Source: Halolamina rubra (GTDB lineage: Archaea; Halobacteriota; Halobacteria; Halobacteriales; Haloferacaceae). Taken from it: a DNA stretch of 64,000 bases. The stretch lies in NCBI RefSeq assembly GCF_000739555.1, contig NZ_BBJN01000035.1:1-64000 (forward strand), given 5' to 3'. Positions 41,757 through 51,173 of this stretch are shown here, in pieces. The position numbers and the translations under genes were made by a program. Below the pieces are notes generated by a model, which did no database searches, was not told where the DNA came from, and saw nothing but the letters and a program-made list of their open reading frames with translations. Each line of letters starts with the position of its first letter. Position 1 is the stretch's first letter.

Positions 41757-43097
41757 CTACGAGACGCCCTCGCTCGCGGCGAACGACTCGTACTCGCCCG
41801 AGTCGACGACCTCGCGGAGCTGTTCGGCCACGTCGTACACGTCCGCGAAGCCGACGTACAGCGGCGCCGGGCAGATCCGCACCACGTTCGGCGGCCGGTA
41901 GTCGACGACGACGCCGCGCTCCCGCAGCGCCTGGCTCACGCGGTCGGCGTCGGGGTGCTCGACGGCGACGTGACCGCCGCGGCGCTCCCCTTGCCGTGGC
42001 GTGCCGACCGCGTACTCGTAGCCCGCGTCGGCGAGGTCGTCGACGAGCGTCGCGAGCAGGTCGGTCAGTTCGAGCGACTTCTCGCGGACGCGCTCGATCC
42101 CCGCCTCGTCGAGCAGGTCGAGCGAGCCCTCGAGCGGCGCCGCCGACAGCATCGGCACGGTGCCGATCTGCCACGCGCCCGCCGACGCCTCGGGGGTGTA
42201 GTCGAGTTCGAGGTCGAACTGGCTGGCCTTCTCGTTCCCCCACCAGCCCGGGAGCGCGGGCGCCAGCCCGTGGTAGCGCTCGTTCACGTACAGCCCCGCG
42301 ATCGACCCCGGGCCGGCGTTGAGGTACTTGTAGGAGCACCACACCGCGAAGTCCACGTCCGCCGCCGAGAACTCGTGGGGCACCGCGCCGACCGTGTGGG
42401 CGGCGTCGAACCCCGCGAGCGCGTCGTGCTCGTGGGCGAGTTCGGTCAGCGCGTCCACGTCGAACAGCTGGCCCGAGCGGTAGAGCGCGGTCGGCATGAA
42501 CAGGATCCCCACGTCGTCGTCCATCGCCGCGGCGACGTCCTCGCGCTCGATCGTCCGGCCGTCGCGGCTCTCGACCAGCCGGAGGTGCTCGTCGGGGTCG
42601 AGCCCCCGCTGGCGGAACTGCGCGCGGATCGCGTAGTGATCCGTCGGGAAGTCGAGCTCGTTCGCGACGACGACGCTCCCCGAGGCGTCGACGACCGACT
42701 CCTCGACCGTGTCGGGCGCGTCGAGCTCACGTGCCGGCACGTCGGCCACGCGGTCGAGGAACGTGCCGATCAGCGTGTGGATGTTGACGGTCGTGGAGTT
42801 GGCGACGACCACCTCGTCGGCGTCGGCGCCGACGTACGGCGCGAGCCGCTCGCCGAGGTACTCGGCGTACTCCCACCACGGCTGCTCACCCTCGGTCCAG
42901 CCCTCGATGCCGCGCTCGCGCCACTCGCCGACCACGCGGTCGAGCGTGCGCTCGGCGTCGTCGGAGACCGGCCCGAGCGAGTTGCCGTCCATGTACAGGT
43001 CGCTCGGCGGGTCGAACCGGTCGCGGAACGGAGCCAGCGGGTCGTCGGCGTCCCGCGCGGCGGCGGCCTCGCGGGCGATCGAGAAGGGGCTGCTCAT
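41757..43097 (-). CDS. kynU: kynureninase
   Basis: A 446-aa PLP enzyme of fold type I. ATG 43097 is preferred over an in-frame ATG 9 nt upstream. The N-terminal block LYMDGNSLGPVS is typical of kynureninases, and the PLP Lys is in VWCSYKYLNAGPG near residue 253. FDAAHTVGAVPHEF carries the PLP-binding Asp and His. It cleaves kynurenine (or 3-hydroxykynurenine) to anthranilate and alanine. No other tryptophan-degradation gene is adjacent. Confidence 0.93.
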   Translation of the reverse strand: MSSPFSIAREAAAARDADDPLAPFRDRFDPPSDLYMDGNSLGPVSDDAERTLDRVVGEWRERGIEGWTEGEQPWWEYAEYLGERLAPYVGADADEVVVANSTTVNIHTLIGTFLDRVADVPARELDAPDTVEESVVDASGSVVVANELDFPTDHYAIRAQFRQRGLDPDEHLRLVESRDGRTIEREDVAAAMDDDVGILFMPTALYRSGQLFDVDALTELAHEHDALAGFDAAHTVGAVPHEFSAADVDFAVWCSYKYLNAGPGSIAGLYVNERYHGLAPALPGWWGNEKASQFDLELDYTPEASAGAWQIGTVPMLSAAPLEGSLDLLDEAGIERVREKSLELTDLLATLVDDLADAGYEYAVGTPRQGERRGGHVAVEHPDADRVSQALRERGVVVDYRPPNVVRICPAPLYVGFADVYDVAEQLREVVDSGEYESFAASEGVS

Positions 43098-43159
43098 GCC
43101 CGACACTCCGGCGGCGTCGACAAAGGCGTTGTCACACCGGCCACGCAGTCACCCGCCCC

Positions 43160-44179
43160 TCACTCCGCGCCGGCCAACTCGGCGTAGGCGTCCCAGGACT
43201 CCTCCCGCGGCGGCTCGGTCCACTCCTCGCCGCGGAACCGCACGCCCGACCCCTCGACGACCCGACCCACCTCGGCCACGGGCGTCCCGCGGGCGTCGAT
43301 GGCGCTGCGGATCGCGTCGGCGTCGCCGGGCGACACCGCGAGCACGAGCGTCCCCGAACTGGTCGTCTTCCACGGGTCGATCCCGAGCGCGTCACAGACC
43401 GCCGCCACGCCCGAGCGCGTCGGCGCCGCCGCGGCGTCGATCTCGAACCGGACGCCCGCACTCCGGGCCATCTCACAGAACGCGCCCAGCAGCCCGCCCT
43501 CGGTCGCGTCGTGCATCGCCGACACGTCCCCCGCCTCGGCGGCCGCCACCGCGTCGCGGACGAGTTTCGCCTCGTCCAGCCCGGTGGCGGCGTCGGCGAC
43601 CATCTCGGGAGCCAGCCCGCGCTCGCCCAACGCCTCGGGGTACAGCGACGCGAACAGCCCCGCGGTCTCGACGGCCGGCCCACGGGTCACGAACAGGTGG
43701 TCGCCCGGGCGCGCGCCGTCCGGGCGCACGACCGTCTCGGGGTCGCAGACGCCCATCGCCGTCGCGGCGCCGACCCACGGGAGCTCGGCGCCGGGGTAGC
43801 GCGCGGTGTGGCCGGTGACGATGCTCGTCCCCAGCGCCGCGCACTCCTCGTGGATCCCGGTCCAGAGCGCGTCGAACTCGTCGTCGCCGATCGACTCCGG
43901 GAGCGAGAAGGAGATCGCGAGATGGCTCGGGGCGACGCCGGCGACGGCCACGTCCGAGAGCGCGACGTGGAGCGCGAACCGCCCCGCGCGCTCGAACCCG
44001 AGTTCCGGGAGCACGGAGATCGGGTCGGTCGCGACCGCCAACCCCGTCCCCTCGAGATTCAGCAGGCCGAAGTCGACGCCCGCGGTCGGCCCCAGCGCCA
44101 CGTCGTCGCGCTCGGCGCCGAGCCGGGGGGCGATCCGCTCGGCGAAGAAGGCGCGGTCGATCTTGCCGCGGTCGGTCAT
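43160..44179 (-). CDS. AIR synthase-related protein (HypE/ThiL/PurM fold)
   Basis: A 339-aa protein with the two-domain PurM fold. Near the N-terminus is the Mg-ATP Asp block LAVATDPISVLPELG and ALSDVAVAGVAPSHL. In the second domain are DATEGGLLGAFCEM and TTSSGTLVLAV, as in HypE- and SelD-like members. HypE needs a C-terminal Cys (PRIC), which is absent here (the protein ends AELAGAE), so a hydrogenase role is unlikely. An ATP-dependent reaction on an unknown substrate is expected. It lies 62 bp upstream of kynU on the same strand. Confidence 0.8.
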   Translation of the reverse strand: MTDRGKIDRAFFAERIAPRLGAERDDVALGPTAGVDFGLLNLEGTGLAVATDPISVLPELGFERAGRFALHVALSDVAVAGVAPSHLAISFSLPESIGDDEFDALWTGIHEECAALGTSIVTGHTARYPGAELPWVGAATAMGVCDPETVVRPDGARPGDHLFVTRGPAVETAGLFASLYPEALGERGLAPEMVADAATGLDEAKLVRDAVAAAEAGDVSAMHDATEGGLLGAFCEMARSAGVRFEIDAAAAPTRSGVAAVCDALGIDPWKTTSSGTLVLAVSPGDADAIRSAIDARGTPVAEVGRVVEGSGVRFRGEEWTEPPREESWDAYAELAGAE

Positions 44180-44253
44180 GGCGGTGGCTCGGGGCGACGC
44201 CGCCGTATGCCTACCGACTGCGGGCGAGGGGTGGACGGGCCGCCGGCGAGCGG

Positions 44254-44658
44254 TCAGTCCGGGTTCTTCTCGGCCCGCAGCGGCCGCTCGCTCACGAGCC
44301 GGCAGTCGAACGCCGGATGCTCGGCCAGGTGGCGGACGAGCAGGTGGCGCCGCGAACCGGTGACGCCCTCGTCACCGACTGCCTCGGCGCCGAACTCCGT
44401 CGGCAGCGACGCGAACAGCGCCCGCAGCGCCCCGAAGGAGTCGAACACCTGCTCGTTCCCGGGCGTGTCGGCGCCCCGGCGGGAGACGGCGTAGCTGCCG
44501 TCCCGGCGGTGGCGACCGACCGTCCGGAACAGCTCGACGCGGCGCTCCAGCGCATCGCCGACGGCGGCCCGCAGCGCGAGCGCCTGCTCGCGGCTCAGCC
44601 GCTGTGTCTCGCCGTCGACGCGCAGGGTGACCGTCTCCCCGTCACGCTCGACGGTCAC
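44254..44658 (-). CDS. conserved haloarchaeal hypothetical protein
   Basis: A 134-aa soluble protein. The first 45 residues form a compact strand/helix unit (VTLRVDGETQRLSREQALALRAAVGDALERR). A second unit follows with YAVSRRGADTPGNEQVFDSF and ALRALFASLPTEFGAEAV. Near the end, SRRHLLVRHLAEHPAFDC is helical. I do not recognise the family (DUF7528-like at best). It lies 74 bp upstream of the AIR-synthase-like gene on the same strand and may share its transcript. Confidence 0.7.
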   Translation of the reverse strand: MTVERDGETVTLRVDGETQRLSREQALALRAAVGDALERRVELFRTVGRHRRDGSYAVSRRGADTPGNEQVFDSFGALRALFASLPTEFGAEAVGDEGVTGSRRHLLVRHLAEHPAFDCRLVSERPLRAEKNPD

Positions 44659-44765
44659 GGGCGGCTCCTCGTCGGCGGAGAACGCGATCAGGAGGGTGGT
44701 GGCTCCGCATGCTCGACGGGACGGCCGGCGCCGCGAAGAACGTGTCGGCAGTTAGTGAACTCCCC

Positions 44766-45934
44766 TCACACCGCGGGGCCGGCGACCGAGAGGATCCCGT
44801 CGTCGGTGGGCGTCGGGGTCGGCGTCGGCGTGGCCGTCTCCTCGTCGCCGGGCGTCGCCGTGCCGTCGCCGTCGGTGGGTGTCGCCGTGCCGTTCCCGTC
44901 GCTTGGTGTCGCGGTCCCGTCGCCGTCGGTCGGCGTCGCCGTCCCCTCGCTCTCGCTACCGTCGCTCGTTCCGTTCCCGGCGTCCTCGTTGCCGAAGATG
45001 TCCGTCTCGATCGTGCGCTCGATCGAGTCCAGCCGGACCCGGACGGTGTCGCCGCCGAACTCCGAGAGGTCGACCCGGGCGTAGAACGTCACCTCGAGCT
45101 GGGTGACCTGCTCGTTCTGGAGGTGGGTGACCCACCACTCGTCGAGGTTCTGGTTCCGGATCGCGGTCGTCGCCCGAACGGTCTCGGTCTGCCCGGGGGC
45201 GATCGCGACGCCCTTCTCGGTCGCGCCCTCGCCCATCGTCACGTTGTTCATCCGGATCTCGTAGCCGATCTCCGAGATCGCGACGGGCGTGGGGTTGGGG
45301 TTGTACAGCTCGAACGCGGTGTCGATCTCGGTGCTCTCGTTGCTCACGTCGCCCCAGGCGCCGCTGGTGCTGTTGAGCCAGAGCACCGGGTCGGGCGCCG
45401 CGGGCTCGTCGACCTCGATCGGGCGGTCCTCCTCGCTGTTGAACCCGCCGATCAGGTTGGTCTGGACCGAGCGCTCGATCTGCGGGTTGAACTCCCGACC
45501 CAGCAGGTCGGAGTGGATCGACGCCTCGACGACCAGCGTGGTGTTCTCGTCGTTCTCCACGTGGCTGATCCACCACGGCGGGATGCGGTCGTTGTTCATC
45601 TTCGTCGTCAGCGGGATCGACGTGTTGCCGCTGGCGTTCACCCCGAGCCCCTCGCGTCCCCCGGTGGCCATGCGCACGTCGTTCATCTCGACGGCGTAGT
45701 CGATCGTCAGCCCGCCCAGCCGCACCCCGAACGGTTGGGGTTGTTGACGACGATGTCCGACTCGATCGTCGTCGTCGACTCGTTCACCGGGCCGAACGCG
45801 TTGTCGACGCCGGCGACCGAGGGCGCGCCGACGATCCCGGCGGCCCACGCGCCGCCCAGCGACAGCGCCACGACGCCGAACGCTGCGGCGGCCACCTTGA
45901 GCGTCGATGCGGCGACGAGCTTCCCACCCAACAT
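44766..45934 (-). pseudogene. tandem LEA-2/WHy-domain secreted protein, interrupted by a 1-nt frameshift
   Basis: Restored length is about 389 aa. The N-terminal signal/anchor is MLGGKLVAASTLKVAAAAF through AWAAGIVG. Two LEA-2 (WHy) domains follow. The first begins TTIESDIVVNNPNP and continues FGVRLGGLTIDYAVEMNDV, and the second contains DTAFELYNPNPTPVAISEIG. The C-terminus is a Thr/Pro/Asp/Gly tandem repeat (GTATPTDGD units). The frame breaks in the first NPNP motif near 45733, where one missing C separates VVNNPN from PFGVRLGG. LEA-2 domains are linked to desiccation and salt stress. The protein is probably outside the cell. Confidence 0.8.
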
Positions 45935-46026
45935 ACCCCGGCATGGACAGCGCGAACTCTTGAATGGTCGGATGTATCGCGACACGGAAGCGTACGGCTC
46001 AAGACGGCGCGCGCCCGAACCCGGCC

Positions 46027-46209
46027 ATGGACGAACGCACGCGGACGGTAGTCGGACTCGGCGGCGCCGCGCTGCTCGTCGTCGGCGGCACGCTCGCGAC
46101 GGGGTATCTCCCCAGCCGCCCGCGCTCCCAGCTGCTCGCCGGCGCCATGATCGTCGCCGGGTTCGCCCTGGGTTTCTACGTGCTCGGGGAGTTCGACCTC
46201 CCGGACTGA
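46027..46209 (+). CDS. small membrane protein, two TM segments
   Basis: A 60-aa protein starting at MDERTRTVVGLGGAALLVV, with TM helices at about 7-26 and 36-54 and a short basic loop (LPSRPRSQ) between them. The stop at 46209 abuts the end of the convergent P-type ATPase gene at 46210. No function can be assigned. Confidence 0.7.
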   Translation: MDERTRTVVGLGGAALLVVGGTLATGYLPSRPRSQLLAGAMIVAGFALGFYVLGEFDLPD

Positions 46210-48579
46210 TCAGGCCACGCTCGACTCGCGGAACGCGTTGGCGGCGACGAGTCCACAGCAGGCCACCGCCGCGGCCATCGTGAACAGCGGGTTCAACAGC
46301 CCCGCGAGCGCCAGCGGGATCGCGATCGCGTTGTACAGCAGCGCGCCGCGGTCGTTCCACCGGCGCCGCCGGTAGCTCTCCGCCGAGAGGTCGAACGCCG
46401 CCGCCACGCCGCCGAGATCGTCGTCGACGACCGCCAGGTCCGACGCCTCCGCGGCGAGGGCGGTGCCGCTCCCCAGCGACACCCCGAGATCCGCGGCCGC
46501 CAGCGCCGGCGCGTCGTTGGTGCCGTCGCCGACCATCGCGACCGGCCCCCGCCCCCGGAGTCGCCGGACCGCCTCGGCCTTCCCGGCCGGGGGGACCTCG
46601 GCGAACACGTGATCGACGTGGGGGCTCGCAGCGAACTCCGCGGCGGCGGACTCGTCGTCGCCCGTGAGGACGACCACGTCGAGCCCGCGCTCGCCGAGCC
46701 GTTCCAGCGTCGCCGCCCAGTCGGCCCGAGACTCGTCGCCGACGGCGACGACGCCCGCCGCCTCGCCGGCCGGGTCCGCCGTTCCTTCCTCGTTGGCTGT
46801 CGTCGCTCCCGAGCCGACTAGCACCGGCAGGTGGCCGGCGTCGCGGACCTCGTCGGCGCGCTCCCGGACCGACTCGGGGATCGCCCAGCCCCGCTCGGCG
46901 AACAGCTCCGGGTTGCCCACGAGCACGCGCCGGTCGCCGACGACGCCCTCGACGCCGGTGGCGTGGCTGGTGAACGACTCGACGGCCGGCGCGTCCGCGT
47001 CGCCGTAGGCGTCGACGATCGCCGCCGCCGCGGGGTGGGCGGCGCGGCGCTCCAGCTCCGCGGCCGCCGCGAGCAGGTCGTCGGACGCGTCCGCCGAGAG
47101 CGCCTCCATCCGGCCGGTGGTGAGCGTCCCGGTCTTGTCGAACACGACCGTCTCGACGCCGCGCAGGCGCTCGAACACGGTCTCGTCGAACACCGCGACG
47201 CCGCGGTCGAGGGCGCGCTGGACGCTGGAGCCGGCCGACAGCGGCGTCGAGAACCCCAGCGCCCACGGCGACGCCGCGAGCGGGACCGTGAGCGCGGCGA
47301 CGACGCCCGCCGCGGCGCCGCCGCCGAGCGCGAGCGCGACGACGCCGGCTAGCACGGAGAGCGCGAGCAGCGGCGGCGTCACGCGTTCAGCGATGCGGTT
47401 GGCCCGCCGCTGGTCGCCGTGGGTCGCGCTCTGGAACCCCCAGACCGACGAGGCGAGCCGGTCGACGCTGCTCCGGACGTCGTCGCCGACGGCGACGACC
47501 GCCGCGCCGGCGGTCACGACGGAGCCGCCGATCAGCTCGTCGCCCGCGCGCTTTCGGACCGGCGTCGACTCGCCCGTGACGACCGCCTCGGCGACGGTGC
47601 ACTCGCCCTCCGCCAGCGTGCCGTCGACGGGCACGCGTTCGCCCTCGGGCACGAGCACGCGGTCGCCCGGCGCGAGCTCCGAGACCGGGACCGTCTCGGT
47701 GCCGTCGGCGGTCTCGCGGGTCGCCTCGGCGACGCGGGAGACCGTCAGGTCGGTCAGCGCGCTCGCCGCCTTCCGTTTGGCGAGTGACTCGTAGAACGTC
47801 GCGCCGGTGACGGTCGCGACCGCGACGACCGCGAGGTCGTAGTAGGCGTGGGTGCCGCCCGCGAAGAACGCTGCCGTCGCGTAGAAGTACGCCGCGAAGG
47901 CGGTCAGCGTCACCAACAGCCCCGTGTTCGGCGTGCGGAGCTTCAGCGCGATGTAGGCGTCCCGGAGCACGGGCGCGCCGGTGACGAAGATGACGACGAC
48001 TGTCAGCACCAGGAACACCGGCAGCACCATCGCGACGTTCCCCTCGCCGGCCAGCGGGTCGGCGGCGCCAAGCAGCGTGGCGAGGTGGGAGGGGTAGAAC
48101 ACGACCGTGTACGGGATCAGCAGGAACGAGGCGAACACCACCCCGGCCGCGTAGCGGTAGCCGAGCGCGCCCTCGACGACGCCCTCGGCGGACTCGCGCT
48201 CTTCCAGCGTGCGCTCCTCGCGGGGGGTGGCGTCGTAGCCGAGGCCGGAGAGCGCCTCGGTCAGGCGCTCGGTCGGCGGGTCACCGTCGCAGTCGACGCG
48301 GACGGACTCGGTGACGTAGCTCGCGTCGGCGTCGACGACGCCGTCGACGCCGCGGGCGACGGCTTCGAGGTACGCCTCGCAGGTCGCCGAGTGCATCCCC
48401 TCGACCGCGAAGAAGGCGGCGGTGGTGCCGTCGTCGGCGTCGTCCTCGGCGGCCGCTTCCGGCGCGTCGTCGGCCGGGAGCGTCCCGGCGACCGACCGAC
48501 AGCCGTCCGAACAGAACCGGCCCTCGCGGTGCTCGGGGATCGGACCGTCACAGAGCTCGCAGGCGGGCGAACCGAACAC
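46210..48579 (-). CDS. heavy-metal P1B-type ATPase with SPW in place of CPC
   Basis: A 789-aa protein with GTG start. The N-terminal CELCDGP...FCSDGCR ribbon resembles CcoI/FixI-type copper ATPases. A heavy-metal domain follows (VEGMHSATCEAYL, lacking the first Cys of CxxC). The actuator TGES, the phosphorylation site FDKTGTLTTG (Asp near 479), the HP motif RRAAHPAAAA and GDGTNDAPAL are intact. The TM6 metal motif reads ASPWALGF near 435-442, where CPC is standard. The pump should therefore hydrolyse ATP, but its metal specificity is uncertain. By the N-terminus it may serve copper-oxidase or N2O reductase assembly. Confidence 0.87.
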   Translation of the reverse strand: MFGSPACELCDGPIPEHREGRFCSDGCRSVAGTLPADDAPEAAAEDDADDGTTAAFFAVEGMHSATCEAYLEAVARGVDGVVDADASYVTESVRVDCDGDPPTERLTEALSGLGYDATPREERTLEERESAEGVVEGALGYRYAAGVVFASFLLIPYTVVFYPSHLATLLGAADPLAGEGNVAMVLPVFLVLTVVVIFVTGAPVLRDAYIALKLRTPNTGLLVTLTAFAAYFYATAAFFAGGTHAYYDLAVVAVATVTGATFYESLAKRKAASALTDLTVSRVAEATRETADGTETVPVSELAPGDRVLVPEGERVPVDGTLAEGECTVAEAVVTGESTPVRKRAGDELIGGSVVTAGAAVVAVGDDVRSSVDRLASSVWGFQSATHGDQRRANRIAERVTPPLLALSVLAGVVALALGGGAAAGVVAALTVPLAASPWALGFSTPLSAGSSVQRALDRGVAVFDETVFERLRGVETVVFDKTGTLTTGRMEALSADASDDLLAAAAELERRAAHPAAAAIVDAYGDADAPAVESFTSHATGVEGVVGDRRVLVGNPELFAERGWAIPESVRERADEVRDAGHLPVLVGSGATTANEEGTADPAGEAAGVVAVGDESRADWAATLERLGERGLDVVVLTGDDESAAAEFAASPHVDHVFAEVPPAGKAEAVRRLRGRGPVAMVGDGTNDAPALAAADLGVSLGSGTALAAEASDLAVVDDDLGGVAAAFDLSAESYRRRRWNDRGALLYNAIAIPLALAGLLNPLFTMAAAVACCGLVAANAFRESSVA

Positions 48580-48639
48580 GGTCGCACGTGGGCGTCCGAG
48601 GCGTAAGCCCTGTCGGTTCCCGGTCGAAAAACGGCGAGC

Positions 48640-50154
48640 TCAGTCGCTCCGGTAGCGCTGCTCGATCACCGCGTCGGGGTCCTCGTACTCCTCGCGGTGG
48701 CGGAGACACCGGCTCGTCCGCCCCGCGCCCACGTCGTTGGCCTCGGGGTGCTCCTCCGAGCAGACGCTGCCGAACGCGTCGTCGAGGCGCTCGGCGGCGC
48801 CCGCCTCGTCGCCGGCACGGGCCAGCTCTGCGGCCTCGTACACGACGCTCGCGGCGTCGTCGGGCATCTCGATCGAGATCCCGCCGTCGCCGTCGCGCTC
48901 GGCGTCGAACAGTTCGAGCAGCAGCTCGTCGACGGTGGAGACGTCCTGGATCCCCAGTCGCTCCTTCACCACGTCGACGATCCCCTTCTCGGCGTTCGAG
49001 CGGGCGCGGAACACCGAGTGAAGCTGGTCGAGCGCCTCCCAGTGCTCGCCGGAGACGCTGTACTCGTCGGGCCGGATCTTCGCCGGACAGCGCGAGGAGA
49101 ACCGGCAGCCGCTGGGCGGGTCGCGCGGGCTCGGCGGCGTCCCGCGGAGCGTGATGCGCTCGCCCGTCTCGACCATCGAGCCGGGGATCGCCGACAGCAG
49201 CGACTCGGTGTAGGGGTGGGAGGGGTCGGTGAACACCTCCTCGGTCGGCCCGAGCTCCATCACCTCGCCGAGATACATCACCGCCACGCGGTCGGCGATG
49301 TGGCGGACGACGCTCAGGTCGTGCGCGATGAACAGGAAGGTGAGCCCGAGCTCGTCCTGCAGGTCCTCGAGCAGGTTGATGATCCGGGCCTGCACCGACA
49401 CGTCCAGCGCCGACACCGGCTCGTCGAGCACCAGGAAGCGCGGTTCGAGCGCGAGCGCGCGGGCGATCCCGACGCGCTGGCTCTGCCCGCCCGAGAACTG
49501 GTGGGGGTAGCGGTAGAAGTGCTCCTCCCGCAGCCCGACCTGTTCGAGCAGCCCCCGCACGCGGTCCTCGCGCATCGCCGAGGCGTGCTTGTGGAGCGTC
49601 ACGTCGACGCGGTCGCCGTCGGCGTCGACGGTGAGGTCCTCCCGGGTCAGCGGCGCGCCCTCGCGGACGGAGACCCCGCCGTCGGCGTCGACGGTCACGT
49701 CACGGCGCTCGTCGCCCTCGGCGCGGTGGACGCGCTTGCCGGCCACCTCGCGGTCGTCGGCGACCGACACCGCGAGGTTCGGCCAGTCGTGGGCGTCCAG
49801 CGGCTCACGGATTATCTCGCCGACGGTCATGCGGTCGTTGAGGCTGGCGTCCGGGTCCTGGAACACCATCTGGGCCTGGCTCTGCCAGCGGCGGAGCTCG
49901 CGGCCCGAGATGCTCGTCACGTCGGTCTCGTCGGCGAGCACCTCCCCCTCGGTCGCGGTCTCCAGGTTCAGGATCGTCCGGCCGAGGGTGGTCTTCCCGC
50001 AGCCGGACTCGCCGACGAGCCCGAGCGTCTCGCCCTCGCGGATGTCGAAGCTGACGCCGTCGACGGCCTTCACGGGGTCGCCGCCGAGCAGGCCGCCGTC
50101 GTCGTAGTACTTCTTCAGGTCGCGCACTTCGAGGAACGGCTCGGCCTCGCTCAT
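48640..50154 (-). CDS. oligopeptide ABC transporter ATP-binding protein (DppF/OppF type) with insertion and C-terminal extension
   Basis: A 504-aa protein, much longer than the usual 320-350. Walker A is GESGCGKTTLG, the signature FSGGQSQRVGIARAL, Walker [15 protein letters not shown], and a C-terminal OppF Cys-rich region CRFSSRCPAK. Between REPLDAHDWPN and the signature, about 75 extra residues with strand repeats (VTVDADGGVSV, LTVDADGDRVDVTL) are inserted. After the OppF region about 130 acidic residues are added (with CSEEH and CLRH). It is the last gene of the first peptide-uptake operon and overlaps the upstream ATPase gene by 4 bp. Confidence 0.9.
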   Translation of the reverse strand: MSEAEPFLEVRDLKKYYDDGGLLGGDPVKAVDGVSFDIREGETLGLVGESGCGKTTLGRTILNLETATEGEVLADETDVTSISGRELRRWQSQAQMVFQDPDASLNDRMTVGEIIREPLDAHDWPNLAVSVADDREVAGKRVHRAEGDERRDVTVDADGGVSVREGAPLTREDLTVDADGDRVDVTLHKHASAMREDRVRGLLEQVGLREEHFYRYPHQFSGGQSQRVGIARALALEPRFLVLDEPVSALDVSVQARIINLLEDLQDELGLTFLFIAHDLSVVRHIADRVAVMYLGEVMELGPTEEVFTDPSHPYTESLLSAIPGSMVETGERITLRGTPPSPRDPPSGCRFSSRCPAKIRPDEYSVSGEHWEALDQLHSVFRARSNAEKGIVDVVKERLGIQDVSTVDELLLELFDAERDGDGGISIEMPDDAASVVYEAAELARAGDEAGAAERLDDAFGSVCSEEHPEANDVGAGRTSRCLRHREEYEDPDAVIEQRYRSD

Positions 50155-51173
50155 GCGGTCTCACCCCCGTCGGCGACGACGCCGTCTTCGGGCGGCGACT
50201 CCTCGAACTCGTCGTCGTAGAGGAGACAGGCCGTCTCGTGGTCTGCGTCGGGGTCGCCCACGGCGATCCGCTCGGGGTGGACCGACTCGCAGGCGTCGAA
50301 CGCGTGGGGACAGCGCGGCGCGAACCGACACTCCGAGGGTTCGCTCGTCGAGGTCGGCACCTCGCCCTCGATCGTCGGGAGCCGTTCGTCGCCCGCGGTC
50401 CGGCCGGGGATGCTCGCGAGCAGCCCCTTCGTGTACGGGTGTTTTGGGTCGTCGAACAGCTCGTCGACCGGCGCGCTCTCGACGAACTCGCCGGCGTACA
50501 TCACGTTCACGCGGTCGGTCGTCTCCTCGATCACGCCCATGTCGTGGGTGATGAACAGCACGCCCAGATCCTCCTCGCGCTGGAGCTCGTCCAGCAGCTC
50601 GAGGATCTGGGCCTGAATCGTCACGTCCAGCGCCGTCGTCGGCTCGTCACAGACCAGCAGGTCCGGGTCACAGGCGAGCGCGATCGCGATCACCGCGCGC
50701 TGGCGCATCCCGCCGGAGAACTGGTGGGGGTACTCCGTGACGCGCCGGGCGGCGTCGGGGATCCCCACGTCCTCCAGCAGCTCGATCGCGGCGTCGGTCG
50801 CCGCCTGCCCGCGGAGCCCCTGGTGGATGCGCAGCGCCTCCTTGATCTGGTTGCCGACGGTGTAGACGGGGTTGAGCGAGTTCATCGGGTCCTGGAACAC
50901 GATCGCGATGTCGCCGCGGTGTTCGTCCCAGTTGCCGCCGACGAGCTCGTCGCCGCAGAACTCGATCGACCCCTCCTCGATCACGCCGGGCTCGTCGACG
51001 AGGCCGAGCACCGAGCGGGCGGTGACGGACTTGCCCGAGCCGGACTCGCCGACGAGGCCGACGGTCTCGCCGCGCTCGACGTCGAAGCTGACACCGTCGA
51101 CGGCGCGGATCGTCTCCTTCTCGGTGTGGAACACGGTCCGGAGGTTCTCGACCTCGAGCAGGGTGTCGCTCAT
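50151..51173 (-). CDS. oligopeptide ABC transporter ATP-binding protein (DppD/OppD type)
   Basis: A 340-aa ABC ATPase. Walker A is GESGSGKSVTAR near residue 41, the Q-loop FQDPMNSLNPV, the signature FSGGMRQRAVIAIAL, Walker B LLVCDEPTTALDVT, and the C-terminal CRFAPRCPHAFDAC typical of OppD/DppD, which can hold a metal site. It forms a heterodimer with the downstream ATPase under the two permeases. Both junctions overlap by 4 bp. Confidence 0.93.
   Translation of the reverse strand: MSDTLLEVENLRTVFHTEKETIRAVDGVSFDVERGETVGLVGESGSGKSVTARSVLGLVDEPGVIEEGSIEFCGDELVGGNWDEHRGDIAIVFQDPMNSLNPVYTVGNQIKEALRIHQGLRGQAATDAAIELLEDVGIPDAARRVTEYPHQFSGGMRQRAVIAIALACDPDLLVCDEPTTALDVTIQAQILELLDELQREEDLGVLFITHDMGVIEETTDRVNVMYAGEFVESAPVDELFDDPKHPYTKGLLASIPGRTAGDERLPTIEGEVPTSTSEPSECRFAPRCPHAFDACESVHPERIAVGDPDADHETACLLYDDEFEESPPEDGVVADGGETA

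Noticed and set aside
40584-43187. 867-codon plus-strand open frame opposite the second NDH-2-like and kynureninase genes
   Set aside because: Shadow frame; both minus-strand genes have complete cofactor-binding motifs.
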